Shown here: positions 15,700 through 24,864 of the stretch, piece by piece
Layout: each line of letters opens with the position of its first letter
Numbering within the stretch: the first letter of the stretch is position 1
From: Cephaloticoccus capnophilus
GTDB lineage: Bacteria > Verrucomicrobiota > Verrucomicrobiia > Opitutales > Opitutaceae
DNA length: 64,000 bases
Assembly: GCF_001580045.1 (NCBI RefSeq)
Contig: NZ_LSZP01000003.1
Coordinates: 1-64,000 of the forward strand
Reading direction: 5' to 3'
Position numbers and translations under genes: made by a program
Notes under the pieces: model-generated
Told to the model about the DNA's origin: nothing
Seen by the model: only the letters and a program-made list of their open reading frames with translations
Databases searched by the model: none

Positions 15700-17010
15700 A
15701 TGAAGCCGTCGCTGCCGAGTTTAGCGGACGTGTCGCCAGCTCGGCTTACGCACGGGTCGCCGCAGAGGCCAGTGCACTCGTCGCCAAGTCGTGTAGCCGA
15801 AGCGTTGGGGACTTACGGGCCTTTCACGTTTTCAGAAAAACTGTTTCAAAAAATCTGGGACCAAGGAGCCTTTGACCAAGCGCGACTCGAAACGGTCGAT
15901 GGGCAACGCATCCGAATCGAGCGGCGCGGTAAGTGGAATCATCTCGGCGGGCCAGATTTCCGCCATGCGCGGTTGCGGATTGGCGAGGAGGGCAGGGCGG
16001 TCGAGGGGGATATCGAGTTACACCTTTATGCGGGCGATTGGGCGGCACACGGGCATGCAGCTGATCCGGCTTATGATCGCGTGAGGCTGCACGTCGTCCT
16101 TTTCCCGCCTGCTGAGGGGAAGCGCACGTTCGCGCGTGACGGCAGCGAGATTCCGACTGCCTGCCTTTTGCCGCTGCTTCATCACGATTTGGAGGAGTAC
16201 GCAGCAGAGGAAGCCGTGGAAACGCTCGCGGGGCGGCGGACGGATACGCTTGCGGAGGCGATTCGCGCGCTCGCGCCCGAGGCGTTGCGCGAACGCTTAG
16301 TGGGGCTGGCCGCACAGCGTTGGGCGCAAAAACTGCGTTACGCGGGGCTGCGCGTGCGTCGCTTGGGCTTTGATGAAGCGTGCCACCAAACTGCGCTCGA
16401 AGTGCTGGGCTTCCGCTTCAACCGCGTGCCGATGCTTAACCTCGCGCTGCGCTACCCGCTCGCGACTTGGGCGGGCGTGGATGAGGCGGAGCTGGACGCT
16501 CGGTTTGCCGAGCAGGAGCAAGCGTGGGCGCGTGCGGCGGTGCGACCGGCCAATCAACCTCGGCGGCGGCTCGCGCAATACGCGCGCTGGGCGAGTGCGT
16601 GTCCGCAGTGGCCGACCCGTTTGGGCGAGTTGGCCGTGGGCTGGCCCGTGCCATCGATGGAAGACGATACGCGGGCCTTGCGCCGGGGGCTTTCGCGTGC
16701 TGCGTTGCGCGACGAGATTTCCCTGAAAATTTGCGATCGCGCGGTGCGCGGCACACGGCTCGACACGCTGATTTGCGATGGCCTACTCCCGCTGGCGGCG
16801 CTGCGCACGGGGCGCGACTTTTCTGGACTGTGGTGGCATTGGTGGGCGGGAGATTTGCCCGGGTTTTTGCGCAACGCGCGGAGCGATTTGCGAAGCGTGG
16901 TGACGCCCCAATGCCAAGGCGCAATCCAAGCCCTTATCGCTTGGGCTCTGGAGTTGGAGGCGGTGTCGTCGCTGCGTGCGGCTGCCGATACGGCGGCTTC
17001 CTCCGAGTAA
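15700..17010 (+). CDS. DUF2851 family protein of unknown function
   Basis: This protein of about 436 residues matches what I know of DUF2851: FTFSEKLFQKIWDQGAFD, then RGKWNHLGGPDFRHARLRI, EGDIELHLYAGDWAAHGH, YDRVRLHVVLF and the C-terminal ALEVLGFRFNRVPMLNLA region. These proteins are common in Bacteroidota and Verrucomicrobia, with no assigned activity. The acidic/His pattern (DIELHLYAGDW...HGH) hints at a nuclease or metal site, but that is speculation. The ATG at 15700 is chosen because the frame before it overlaps the DUF805 remnant. A hairpin with a T-tract follows the gene. Confidence 0.8.
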   Translation: MKPSLPSLADVSPARLTHGSPQRPVHSSPSRVAEALGTYGPFTFSEKLFQKIWDQGAFDQARLETVDGQRIRIERRGKWNHLGGPDFRHARLRIGEEGRAVEGDIELHLYAGDWAAHGHAADPAYDRVRLHVVLFPPAEGKRTFARDGSEIPTACLLPLLHHDLEEYAAEEAVETLAGRRTDTLAEAIRALAPEALRERLVGLAAQRWAQKLRYAGLRVRRLGFDEACHQTALEVLGFRFNRVPMLNLALRYPLATWAGVDEAELDARFAEQEQAWARAAVRPANQPRRRLAQYARWASACPQWPTRLGELAVGWPVPSMEDDTRALRRGLSRAALRDEISLKICDRAVRGTRLDTLICDGLLPLAALRTGRDFSGLWWHWWAGDLPGFLRNARSDLRSVVTPQCQGAIQALIAWALELEAVSSLRAAADTAASSE

Positions 17011-17108
17011 GAATGGCGCAGGGGCACTGTGCCTCCTTGACAGCCCCGAAAGCCTCCGGCACGCTCGCCGCTCTTTTACACACTCACTTTCCCGAACAGT
17101 TCTGAGAA

Positions 17109-17136
17109 GTGGGCCCTCTTGGCCCGCTTTTTTTTT
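17109..17136 (+). terminator. Hairpin plus T-tract just upstream of nusA
   Basis: GTGGGCC / GGCCCGC forms a 7-bp stem (one T-G wobble) with loop CTCTT, followed by nine T and then more pyrimidines. It can end transcription of the DUF2851 gene. It lies only about 20 nt before the nusA start, so any nusA mRNA starting upstream must pass through it. Because NusA promotes pausing and intrinsic termination, an autoregulatory attenuator is possible. Confidence 0.8.
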
Positions 17137-17157
17137 CCCTTTTTTACTAAAGCCACT

Positions 17158-18408
17158 ATGAGCCGCGAAATACTATTTGTCCTCGAATACATGGAGAAGG
17201 AGAAGGGCATCGGTCGTGCAGACATGATTAACACGATCGCGAATGCCGTGAAGACGGCGGCTCAGAAGGGCGTAAACTCGGGCCAAGAGCTCAAAATCGA
17301 GATTAACGAGCGCAACGGCCAGATGCACGCGTGGGCGCTGCTCAAGGTCGTGGACTCTGTCAGCGACCCGAAGACCGAAATCCATGTTGAGCGTGCGCAA
17401 GCCATCCAGCCCGGAGCACAGCTCGGTGACATCGTCGAACTCGAAATCGACCCTTCCACACTCGGGCGTATCGCCGCGCAAACTGCCCGCCAAGCGGTGA
17501 TGCAGCGGCTGCGCCAGTTCGAGAAAGAGCGCATCTACGACGACTTTAAAGACCAAGTGGGCAACATCGTTACGGGCACCGTGCGCCGTCGCGAACGTGG
17601 TGACCTTTACATCGACCTGGGCAAGGCTGAGGCGGTCCTGCGCTCCCGCGAGCAAGTCCCGGGCGAGGAATACCAGCCCGACGAGCGCATCCGCTGCCTG
17701 CTCCTTGGGATCGACTCCACGCCGCGCGGCCCCGAAATCATCCTTAGCCGCGCGAGCCCCAGATTTGTTCGCCGCCTCTTCGAGCTCGAAGTGACCGAAA
17801 TCGCCGATGGCACGGTAAAAATCGAAGCCTTTGCGCGTGAGCCCGGCTATCGCACAAAAATTGCCGTCACCAGCACCGACCCGAGGGTTGACCCGGTCGG
17901 GGCTTGCGTCGGCGCACGCGGTGCTCGCGTCAAAACCATCGTGCGCGAACTCGGCGGCGAGAAGGTCGACATCATCAAGTATTTTAGCGATCCGCGCGAG
18001 ATGGTGCTGGAGGCATTCAAGCCTGCGGTGCCCCGCGAAATCATCATCAACGAGGTCGATCACCGCATCCTCCTCAAAGTCGCGACTGACGACCTCGCGG
18101 TGGCGATTGGCCGCAAGGGACAAAACGCGCGGCTTACCTCGCGCCTTATCGGTTGGCGGCTCGACATTGAGGAGTTCAAGGCGGCCGGCGACGACCCCGT
18201 GCGCAGTGCTATCGACCTGCTCGTGGCCACCTTTGGCATCGACGCGTCTAGCGCGTCCCGCCTTGTCGAAATGGGGATCAACTCGCCCGGAGCCTTTGAA
18301 GGCGTCGATGCGGAAGATCTTATCGACGCGGGCTTCAGTGCTGATGAGGCGCAAACTATCATCGCTCGCGTCTCGGCCTCTACCGCCGAGGCCTCTGCTG
18401 CCCGGTAA
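17158..18408 (+). CDS. nusA: Transcription termination/antitermination factor NusA
   Basis: This 416-residue NusA has an N-terminal RNA-polymerase-binding domain ([20 protein letters not shown]), an S1 domain near 135-200 ([20 protein letters not shown]) and KH1 with [17 protein letters not shown]2 carries the sequence [20 protein letters not shown], and a short C-terminal helix-hairpin-helix tail ([20 protein letters not shown]) follows. There is no second acidic repeat as in E. coli. rimP, its usual upstream partner, is absent. It leads the nusA-infB-rbfA-nrnA-truB-ribF series. The ATG at 17158 fits the family start and no Shine-Dalgarno is visible. Confidence 0.96.
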   Translation: MSREILFVLEYMEKEKGIGRADMINTIANAVKTAAQKGVNSGQELKIEINERNGQMHAWALLKVVDSVSDPKTEIHVERAQAIQPGAQLGDIVELEIDPSTLGRIAAQTARQAVMQRLRQFEKERIYDDFKDQVGNIVTGTVRRRERGDLYIDLGKAEAVLRSREQVPGEEYQPDERIRCLLLGIDSTPRGPEIILSRASPRFVRRLFELEVTEIADGTVKIEAFAREPGYRTKIAVTSTDPRVDPVGACVGARGARVKTIVRELGGEKVDIIKYFSDPREMVLEAFKPAVPREIIINEVDHRILLKVATDDLAVAIGRKGQNARLTSRLIGWRLDIEEFKAAGDDPVRSAIDLLVATFGIDASSASRLVEMGINSPGAFEGVDAEDLIDAGFSADEAQTIIARVSASTAEASAAR

Positions 18409-18509
18409 GCTCACTCGCCATCCTGCCGCCGCTCTTCCTCTCTCTCACTTTTTACTAAGACCGCCCGCCTCTCTCCGCAGATAGACCCGCACCTCCCCGC
18501 ACCTTTTAG

Positions 18510-21152
18510 ATGAGCATCCGCATTCACGAACTGGCCAAGAAGATCGGCATGGACAACAAGCAGCTCCTCAAGCTGCTCCAAGGGCGCAACTTCGAGGTAA
18601 AGAGCGTCTCCAGCTCGATTGATAACATCTCGGCTGACGCGCTCGTAGCGGAGTTTGCCAAGCCCGAGGATGCGTCTGCGCCGCAAGATGCCGAGACCGC
18701 TGTGAAAACTTCGGCGAGGAGCAAGGCCGCTGCCGAGACGGCGTCTAGCGAGTCTGAAGCCGCCAGCACGCCCGGCGCTCCCGCGACACCGACCGTTAAT
18801 TTACCTGCCGGAGTCTTTGTTAAAACCCCTGAAGACATCGCTCGCGAGAAGGCCGAAAAAGCCGCCGCTGCCGAAGCCGAAGCGGCTGCGCTAGCCGCCG
18901 AGAAAGCAGCGACTCGTGCACAAGCCGAGGCAGCCGCGCGTGAGCCGAAGCCTGTCGCTACTCCGCCTCCTGCGGCTGCGCCCGTGGCACCGTCCGCAGC
19001 AGTTTCGGCACCGCCAAAACTGCCGCCGCTGCCGAAACCCGTTCCGCGTGCGGCCCCGTCTATCGCCGCAAAGCCGAGCGCTACTTCCACGGCTTCTGCT
19101 GCGCCGCTTTCAGTTCCGCCAGTCTTGGGTGCGCGGCCTCCAGTAAAAGAGTCTTCGCCCGCGCAGCCTCCGGTAAAACCGGCTGCAAGCGCTCCGCCGC
19201 CGCCGCCCGTGTTGAGTGCGCCGCCGTCGATTGCGACGACCGCTCCGCGTCCCATAACTGGGGCTGCGGCCCCGGTGCCTCCTCCACTGCCGCCTGTTGC
19301 CGGAGCATTTGCACCGAAGCCGCCGCCAATCGCAGCCCCGCTCGCAGCCGCCGCTAGCAGCAGCGACGACCAGGAGATTAAGCACATCCAGCTCAAGCCG
19401 CCGATCATCGTCCGCGACTTCGCCGCCGCGCTTGGCCTGAAACCCTTTAAGCTCATCTCGGAGCTCAATCAGCAGGGCGGTTTTGCCTCGATGAACTCGA
19501 CCATTGAGGAGGCCGTCGCCATCGCGGTCGCCGAGAATCACAACTTCATTCTCGAAATCAAACACCGTGGCGAAGCTGCGGAAAAGAAGGTCGTCCAAGA
19601 GAAAGCCGACCCCGAGGAAGAGGAAAAGCGCAACCTAGAGTCGCGCCCGCCAGTCGTGTGCATCTTGGGCCACGTCGACCACGGCAAAACCTCGCTCCTC
19701 GATCGCATCCGCTCCGCCAACGTCGTCTCTGGCGAAGCGGGCGGGATCACCCAGCACATCGGTGCGTATCAGGTCGAGAAAGAGGGCCGAAAAATCACTT
19801 TCCTCGATACTCCTGGTCACGCTGCATTTACCAAGATGCGCGCGCGCGGAGCCCATGTCACCGACATCGCCGTGCTCGTGGTCGCTGCAGACGACGGCTT
19901 CATGCCGCAGACGGACGAAGCGCTCAAACACGCCCAAAAAGCTGGAGTCTCCCTCATCGTCGCGATCAACAAAACCGACGTGAAGGGGGCCAACATCGAC
20001 CAAGTCAAAACCCAGATGCAGCAGCGCAACATCGCTGCCGAAGACTGGGGCGGCGAGACGATCACCGTGCCCGTCTCCGCGCTCAAAGGCGAGGGCATCG
20101 ACACGCTCCTCGAAATGATCCTGCTCCAAGCAGACATGCTGGAGCTCAAGGCCAACCCGAAAGCCGAGGCCAGCGGCATCATCGTTGAGAGCGAGATCGA
20201 TTTTGGCCGTGGCCCGATGGCGACTGTCATCGTCCAGCGCGGCACGCTCAAGGTCGGCGACGCGCTCGTATGTGGAACGCACTACGCGCGAGTCCGTGCC
20301 ATGTTTGACGACCAGGGCCGCAACATCAAAGCCGCCCCGCCCTCGACTCCTGTGCGCATCATCGGCTGGTCGAGCACACCGGACAGCGGTGCGACCTTCC
20401 GCACTGCGAAAAACGCCCGCGACGCCGAAGACCAAGCCGAGACCGAGCGCTTGCGTATCCGCCAAGTCGCCACCCGGGCCGCTTCTGCGCCCAAGGAAGT
20501 CTCCGTCGACCAACTTTTCGCGAATATCGCCGCGACACAGGCGCGCACGCTCAAGGTCATCCTCAAGACTGATGTCTTTGGCTCAACGGAGGCCGTGCGC
20601 AATGTCCTCGAATCGATCAAGAGCGACAAAGTGCAGCTCGACATCATCGCTGCGGAAGTCGGCCTCGTGACAAAGAACGACGTGCTCATGGCCAGCGCGG
20701 CCAAGGCCCTCGTCATCGGCTTCAACACCAAGCTCGAAAACGGCGTCACTTCGATGGCCAAGCACCACGGCGTGCGCATCGAGAGCTTCGAACTCATTTA
20801 CGAACTCGGCGACAAAGTGCGCGAACTCATGGCCGACCTGCTCGATCCTGACCTTAAGGAAATCAAGCTTGGCGGGGCCGAGGTGCGCCAAGTCTTCGAG
20901 TTGGGCAAAGGCGCAGTCGCGGGCTGCCTCGTCACCGATGGCAAGATTACGCGCAACGTTCTCGCGCGTCTGCGCCGTAAAAAGGGCATCGTCCACGAAG
21001 GCCGCGTCAGCACCCTCAAACGTTTCAAGGACGACGCCAACGAAGTCCGCGCCGGCCTGGAGTGCGGTATCAAGCTCGACGATTTCAACGGCTACGAAGT
21101 CGGCGATCTCATCGAGTGCTACGAGGTGCAGAAAGTCCGCGCCTCGCTCTAA
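18510..21152 (+). CDS. infB: Translation initiation factor IF-2
   Basis: This 880-residue IF-2 starts with the N-terminal helix domain ([20 protein letters not shown]), followed by about 230 residues of low-complexity Ala/Pro/Lys sequence. A second N-domain segment precedes the GTPase: P-loop [14 protein letters not shown] near residue 387, [15 protein letters not shown] and NKTD. The C-terminal beta barrels and the fMet-tRNA-binding C2 domain end in [13 protein letters not shown]. The large Ala/Pro linker is typical of high-GC genomes. It follows nusA by 101 bp. Confidence 0.97.
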   Translation: MSIRIHELAKKIGMDNKQLLKLLQGRNFEVKSVSSSIDNISADALVAEFAKPEDASAPQDAETAVKTSARSKAAAETASSESEAASTPGAPATPTVNLPAGVFVKTPEDIAREKAEKAAAAEAEAAALAAEKAATRAQAEAAAREPKPVATPPPAAAPVAPSAAVSAPPKLPPLPKPVPRAAPSIAAKPSATSTASAAPLSVPPVLGARPPVKESSPAQPPVKPAASAPPPPPVLSAPPSIATTAPRPITGAAAPVPPPLPPVAGAFAPKPPPIAAPLAAAASSSDDQEIKHIQLKPPIIVRDFAAALGLKPFKLISELNQQGGFASMNSTIEEAVAIAVAENHNFILEIKHRGEAAEKKVVQEKADPEEEEKRNLESRPPVVCILGHVDHGKTSLLDRIRSANVVSGEAGGITQHIGAYQVEKEGRKITFLDTPGHAAFTKMRARGAHVTDIAVLVVAADDGFMPQTDEALKHAQKAGVSLIVAINKTDVKGANIDQVKTQMQQRNIAAEDWGGETITVPVSALKGEGIDTLLEMILLQADMLELKANPKAEASGIIVESEIDFGRGPMATVIVQRGTLKVGDALVCGTHYARVRAMFDDQGRNIKAAPPSTPVRIIGWSSTPDSGATFRTAKNARDAEDQAETERLRIRQVATRAASAPKEVSVDQLFANIAATQARTLKVILKTDVFGSTEAVRNVLESIKSDKVQLDIIAAEVGLVTKNDVLMASAAKALVIGFNTKLENGVTSMAKHHGVRIESFELIYELGDKVRELMADLLDPDLKEIKLGGAEVRQVFELGKGAVAGCLVTDGKITRNVLARLRRKKGIVHEGRVSTLKRFKDDANEVRAGLECGIKLDDFNGYEVGDLIECYEVQKVRASL

Positions 21153-21233
21153 TCGGTGCGGGCTCGCTCCTAGGCCCGCCCGTGCTCCTACCTTCGCCGC
21201 CCCGTTTGCTCCTCACTTAGCTTTTTTCTCGAT

Positions 21234-21659
21234 ATGATTAACCGGCTCTTGCGAGTGAACGTGCTCCTGCAACGGGAGATTAGCGACATCCTCCACCGGC
21301 ACTATCAACAGGACACCGTTACGCTCACGATTACGGAAGTTCGCTGTGCGCCCGACTTGCGCACTGCGCGCGTGTTTGTGTCGGTCGTGGGGGACGAAGA
21401 TCACGCCGCCGAGCGGATGCGCTGGCTCTCTCGCCAAGCCAAAGACATCCGCCTAGAACTGGGCCGCCGCATCGTCCTCAAATACCTGCCACGGCTCGAC
21501 TACGTCCTCGACGGCTCGGCAGAGCGCGGCACGCGCATCGTCCAAATCCTCGACGAACTGGATGCGCACCAACCGAGAGAGGCTGCTGCTGCACGCGACG
21601 ATGAGGCGGATTTTTCTGCTATCGACGCCGATGAGCAGGGCAGGGAGCTCGCCGAGTGA
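21234..21659 (+). CDS. rbfA: Ribosome-binding factor A
   Basis: This 141-residue protein has the RbfA KH-like fold signature: RLLRVNVLLQREISDILHRH, then TLTITEVRCAPDLRTARVFV and LGRRIVLKYLPRLDYVLDGS. It assists 30S maturation and 16S processing. The stop overlaps the next start (TGATG), which indicates translational coupling. The C-terminal 25 residues are acidic and variable. Confidence 0.94.
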   Translation: MINRLLRVNVLLQREISDILHRHYQQDTVTLTITEVRCAPDLRTARVFVSVVGDEDHAAERMRWLSRQAKDIRLELGRRIVLKYLPRLDYVLDGSAERGTRIVQILDELDAHQPREAAAARDDEADFSAIDADEQGRELAE

Positions 21660-22741
21660 TGGCCTGTTTTTACCCCGAGTTTTCCCAAAAGTTTGCCGCG
21701 CTTTTGCCGGAGCTTCGTGCGCACGGTCGTGTCGCCATTGTGGGCCACATGCGGCCCGATGGCGACTGCATCGGTGCACAGGTCGGGCTCGCTCGCGTCC
21801 TCTCTGCGGCCGGTGTGCGCGAGGTCACTTGTCTCAATGCCGATCACGTCCCGCGCCGGCTGTCCTTCCTCACGGCGCAAACGCGCGTCCTCCACGCGCC
21901 GGAGTTTTTGGGGAATCCCGACTCGGATTTCCGCGCCGGTGATTACGCAGCAATCTTTGTCGATTGCGCGGATGCGGCCCGCTGCGGTGTGGAGCTGCAA
22001 ACGGCCTTTCCGAAGCCCTTCGCGATGGTTGATCACCACCTCTCGAACCCGGGTTTCGCGACGCACGATTTTTTAGACGCCAACTCAGCGGCGACTTCCG
22101 AAATCTTGGCGGGGATCTTTCTCGACCTTGGGCTGCCGATTGATGAGCAGACCGCCCAAGCGCTCTATACGGGAATCGTAACTGATACCGGCCAGTTTCG
22201 CTTCCCCTCGACTACACCGCGCTGCTTCGCAATCGCAGGCGAGCTTATCGCTCGCGGAGCCCAACCTGCCGAAATCGGCTACGAACTCTACGAGCGCGAA
22301 TCGCTCGGGCGGCTGCGCTTGTTGGAGGCATTTCTAAAAACGCTGCGGCTCGAATGCAGCGGGCGGTTTTGCTTCGGGTTTTTGCCCAAAGGGATTTTTG
22401 AGGCGACTGGCTCCACCGTGGAAGACACCGAGGGGCTAGTCGATTACGCCCGCTCAATCGAAGGCGTGGAGATCGCCGCACTCGTCGAAGAGCGCGTAGA
22501 GGCCGAGTGGCGTGGTGGCGGAGTGAAGATGAAGGCGAGCCTTCGCGCAAAGAACCCGATTTACCGCGTGGATAAAATTGCCGCGAAATTTGGCGGCGGC
22601 GGTCACGCGTGTGCGGCGGGGCTCACCGCGGAGGCCGATCGCGAGGCGTTTTGCGCAGAGCTACTCGCCGCAGTTGCCGAGCAACTTGCGCGCGTTGAGG
22701 CCAGCGGTGGGGCGACTAACTCGGAGGAGACGATTCTATGA
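21659..22741 (+). CDS. DHH family phosphoesterase, NrnA-like (nanoRNase/pAp phosphatase)
   Basis: This 360-residue DHH/DHHA1 protein carries [20 protein letters not shown] (motif with catalytic His and Asp near residue 27), a second metal motif FVDCADAA and the DHH triad [11 protein letters not shown]. The C-terminal DHHA1 motif is [13 protein letters not shown]. NrnA-like proteins degrade short RNAs and dephosphorylate pAp. This gene commonly sits between rbfA and truB. Its ATG overlaps the rbfA stop and its TGA overlaps the truB ATG (ATGA), so the three genes are translationally coupled. Substrate preference cannot be read from the sequence. Confidence 0.9.
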   Translation: MACFYPEFSQKFAALLPELRAHGRVAIVGHMRPDGDCIGAQVGLARVLSAAGVREVTCLNADHVPRRLSFLTAQTRVLHAPEFLGNPDSDFRAGDYAAIFVDCADAARCGVELQTAFPKPFAMVDHHLSNPGFATHDFLDANSAATSEILAGIFLDLGLPIDEQTAQALYTGIVTDTGQFRFPSTTPRCFAIAGELIARGAQPAEIGYELYERESLGRLRLLEAFLKTLRLECSGRFCFGFLPKGIFEATGSTVEDTEGLVDYARSIEGVEIAALVEERVEAEWRGGGVKMKASLRAKNPIYRVDKIAAKFGGGGHACAAGLTAEADREAFCAELLAAVAEQLARVEASGGATNSEETIL

Positions 22742-23463
22742 TTGGACAATTGGAAGAGCTGCACGGCGTCTTACTCGTCGATAAGCCGCAAGCGCACACC
22801 TCGCACGACGTGGTCGCGCGATTGCGCGGAAAATTGCACACGCGAAAAATCGGCCACGCGGGCACGCTCGACCCGATGGCGACGGGGCTCCTCATCATGC
22901 TCGTGGGCAAGGCGACGCGGATTTCCCAATACCTCATCAGCCTCGATAAGGAATACACCGGCAGCATCGAACTCGGCAAAATCACCGACACGCAGGACGC
23001 CGAAGGCCGCGTGATGGAGACGCGCCCCGTGCCCGCGCTCAGCGAGGCCGAGCTGCGCAAGGCGATGGCCGGTTTCATGGGCGACCAATACCAGACTCCG
23101 CCTATGTATTCGGCGATTAAGATAGACGGTGTGCCGCTTTACAAAAAAGCGCGCGCAGGGGCGGAGGTCGTCCGCGAGCCGCGCTTTATTCGCGTCGGTG
23201 CTTTCGACCTCACTCGCTTTGGGCTGCCGCAGTTCGACTTCCGGCTCCGCTGTAGCAAAGGCACTTACGTCCGCACAATTGCCAACGATCTCGGCGAGCG
23301 CATCGGTTGTGGCGGGCATCTCGCCGCGCTGCGCCGCACGGCGAGTGGACAATTCTCACTCGACCAAGCTTTGCCACTTGAGGCGATTTTAGAGCTGTCG
23401 CGCGCGGAGATTAAGGCGCGGCTGATCCCAATCCACGAAGCCGCGCCGAGCGTTGCGCTTTAA
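22738..23463 (+). CDS. truB: tRNA pseudouridine-55 synthase TruB
   Basis: This 241-residue TruB has the catalytic motif [22 protein letters not shown], with the nucleophilic Asp in TLDP. It also has GEYTGSIEL-type and [20 protein letters not shown] motifs and [16 protein letters not shown]. It makes pseudouridine 55 in the T arm of tRNAs. The C-terminal PUA-like part is short. A GGAGGAG Shine-Dalgarno lies inside the end of the preceding gene. Confidence 0.96.
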   Translation: MIGQLEELHGVLLVDKPQAHTSHDVVARLRGKLHTRKIGHAGTLDPMATGLLIMLVGKATRISQYLISLDKEYTGSIELGKITDTQDAEGRVMETRPVPALSEAELRKAMAGFMGDQYQTPPMYSAIKIDGVPLYKKARAGAEVVREPRFIRVGAFDLTRFGLPQFDFRLRCSKGTYVRTIANDLGERIGCGGHLAALRRTASGQFSLDQALPLEAILELSRAEIKARLIPIHEAAPSVAL

Positions 23464-23518
23464 GTGTACGGCAACGGGATTGCGCGTAGCGAAATTGGCC
23501 TCACAAAACGACGACACG

Positions 23519-24523
23519 ATGGGCACGAAGACACTACGGCAGTTTCCAAGTTTGGAGTCGGTCGATTTTCCTAAAACCGTGCCGCTGCATCTGGCAGTCG
23601 GGATGTTTGACGGGCTGCACCTCGGCCACCAGGCCGTAATTGGTCAGGCACTACAGGCAGCCAAGCGCGATGGAGGGACCTTACCTGCAATCGCTGCGGT
23701 TCTCAGTTTCTGGCCGCATCCGAGCCACCTACTCCGGCCCGACGCGGCGACTCAGATGCTGATGCTCCCGAGCGATAAAGCCCGCGTGCTCGAAAAACTC
23801 GGCGTCTGCGCACTCATCACCCAACCCTTTACTGAAGCGTTTGCGGCACTGGAGGCGGAAGCGGTGCTGCCGCACTTTAAACGCGCGCTGCCCGGACTGG
23901 CGGGAATTTACGTGGGCGAGAATTGGTGTTTTGGACGCGGCCGACGCGGCGACTTGGAGCTTCTTAAAGCACAAGGGAAAGCGCACGGCGTCGAAGTCGT
24001 TGGGCTTTCCCGTGTGGAGTATGACGGCGAGCCGATTAGCAGCACGCGGATTCGGGCGGCGATTCAGCGCGGCGAAATCGAGCAAGCCAACGCGATGCTC
24101 GGCTATCCCTATTTCGCGCAAGGCGTGGTCGCCTCGGGGCGCGGGCTCGGGCGGACGATTGGCTCGCCTACGCTAAACATTGAGTGGCTGCCCGAGCTCC
24201 AACCACGCTACGGCGTTTACGCGGTGGAAGTCTCGGCAGTGGGCGCGGAGAGTGGGGCTGGGGTGAACGCTGCGCTGCCGGGAATCGCAAATTATGGACT
24301 GCGCCCAACGGTCGGCACGCAGGCCGTGCCGCAACTCGAAGTCTTCATCTTGGCGGACGAATGCCCGTGGGACAGGGGGGACGAACTGCTCGTGGAACTG
24401 CGCCACTTCATCCGCCCAGAAAAGAAGTTTGCGGGGCTGGACGAACTGACCGCCCAAATAGTCAAAGACACCACAATCGCGCGCCAGTGCTTAGCTGGAA
24501 ATCCGCGTATTTCGCAAAATTAG
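23519..24523 (+). CDS. ribF: Bifunctional riboflavin kinase/FAD synthetase
   Basis: This protein of about 334 residues has an N-terminal nucleotidyltransferase domain (GMFDGLHLGHQAVIGQAL, with the HxGH-type motif; YVGENWCFGRGRRGDLELL; GEPISSTRIRAAI). The C-terminal flavokinase domain carries GRTIGSPTLNIEWLPELQPRYGVYAVEV and a FIRPEKKFAGLDEL tail. It converts riboflavin to FMN and FAD. A start 22 codons earlier would overlap truB. I prefer the ATG at 23519, but no ribosome-binding site decides it. Confidence 0.94.
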   Translation: MGTKTLRQFPSLESVDFPKTVPLHLAVGMFDGLHLGHQAVIGQALQAAKRDGGTLPAIAAVLSFWPHPSHLLRPDAATQMLMLPSDKARVLEKLGVCALITQPFTEAFAALEAEAVLPHFKRALPGLAGIYVGENWCFGRGRRGDLELLKAQGKAHGVEVVGLSRVEYDGEPISSTRIRAAIQRGEIEQANAMLGYPYFAQGVVASGRGLGRTIGSPTLNIEWLPELQPRYGVYAVEVSAVGAESGAGVNAALPGIANYGLRPTVGTQAVPQLEVFILADECPWDRGDELLVELRHFIRPEKKFAGLDELTAQIVKDTTIARQCLAGNPRISQN

Positions 24524-24613
24524 CCTACAAAAAAACCGAAGTGATAATTCTTCGGCGGATTGAGGAGGCGGGGGTAACGACGACGCCCAAAATAAAAATG
24601 GTCTGTGACCGCG

Positions 24614-24687
24614 TGGACCCTACTGGACTCGAACCAGTGACCTTTTCCATGTCAAGGAGACGCTCTAACCAACTGAGCTAAGGGTCC
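24614..24687 (-). tRNA. tRNA-Val (anticodon GAC), CCA not encoded
   Basis: The reverse strand folds with acceptor GGACCCT/AGGGTCC, loop TTGACAT (anticodon GAC) and T arm ACTGG-TTCGAGT-CCAGT. The anticodon stem TCTCC/GGAAA has one C-A mismatch. Unlike the other five tRNAs here, the discriminator A is followed by CGC, not CCA, so the end must be added by CCA-adding enzyme. Confidence 0.92.
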
Positions 24688-24759
24688 GCTCGGAGAAGAG
24701 GAGCGCGGAGTAAGGACGAGCGGTGGGGGGCTGCGCAAGAAAAATTCCGGTCGTTCTAA

Positions 24760-24791
24760 CTAGGGTCGGTTCCCGTTTCAAACGTGGCCGC
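24760..24791 (-). repeat. Dispersed 32-bp intergenic repeat, copy 2
   Basis: The reverse complement begins GCGGCCACGTTTGAAACGGG and ends ACCCTAG. It matches copy 1 at 15431-15462 in 30 of 32 positions. It lies between tRNA-Val and recN, about 75 bp before the chosen recN start, so it could overlap the recN promoter region. Confidence 0.75.
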
Positions 24792-24864
24792 GACGGAGGC
24801 CTATTCTATATCGGTCGAACGACCTCTTGAAAGTATGCGGAGTTTTCTCCGGTATCCGCAGTCT

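Noticed and set aside
17173-18414. Long minus-strand frame opposite nusA
   Set aside because: nusA on the plus strand explains the region; the antisense translation has no domain signature.
18524-19468. Minus-strand frame opposite infB, Gly/Ala-rich
   Set aside because: It mirrors the low-complexity Ala/Pro linker of IF-2.
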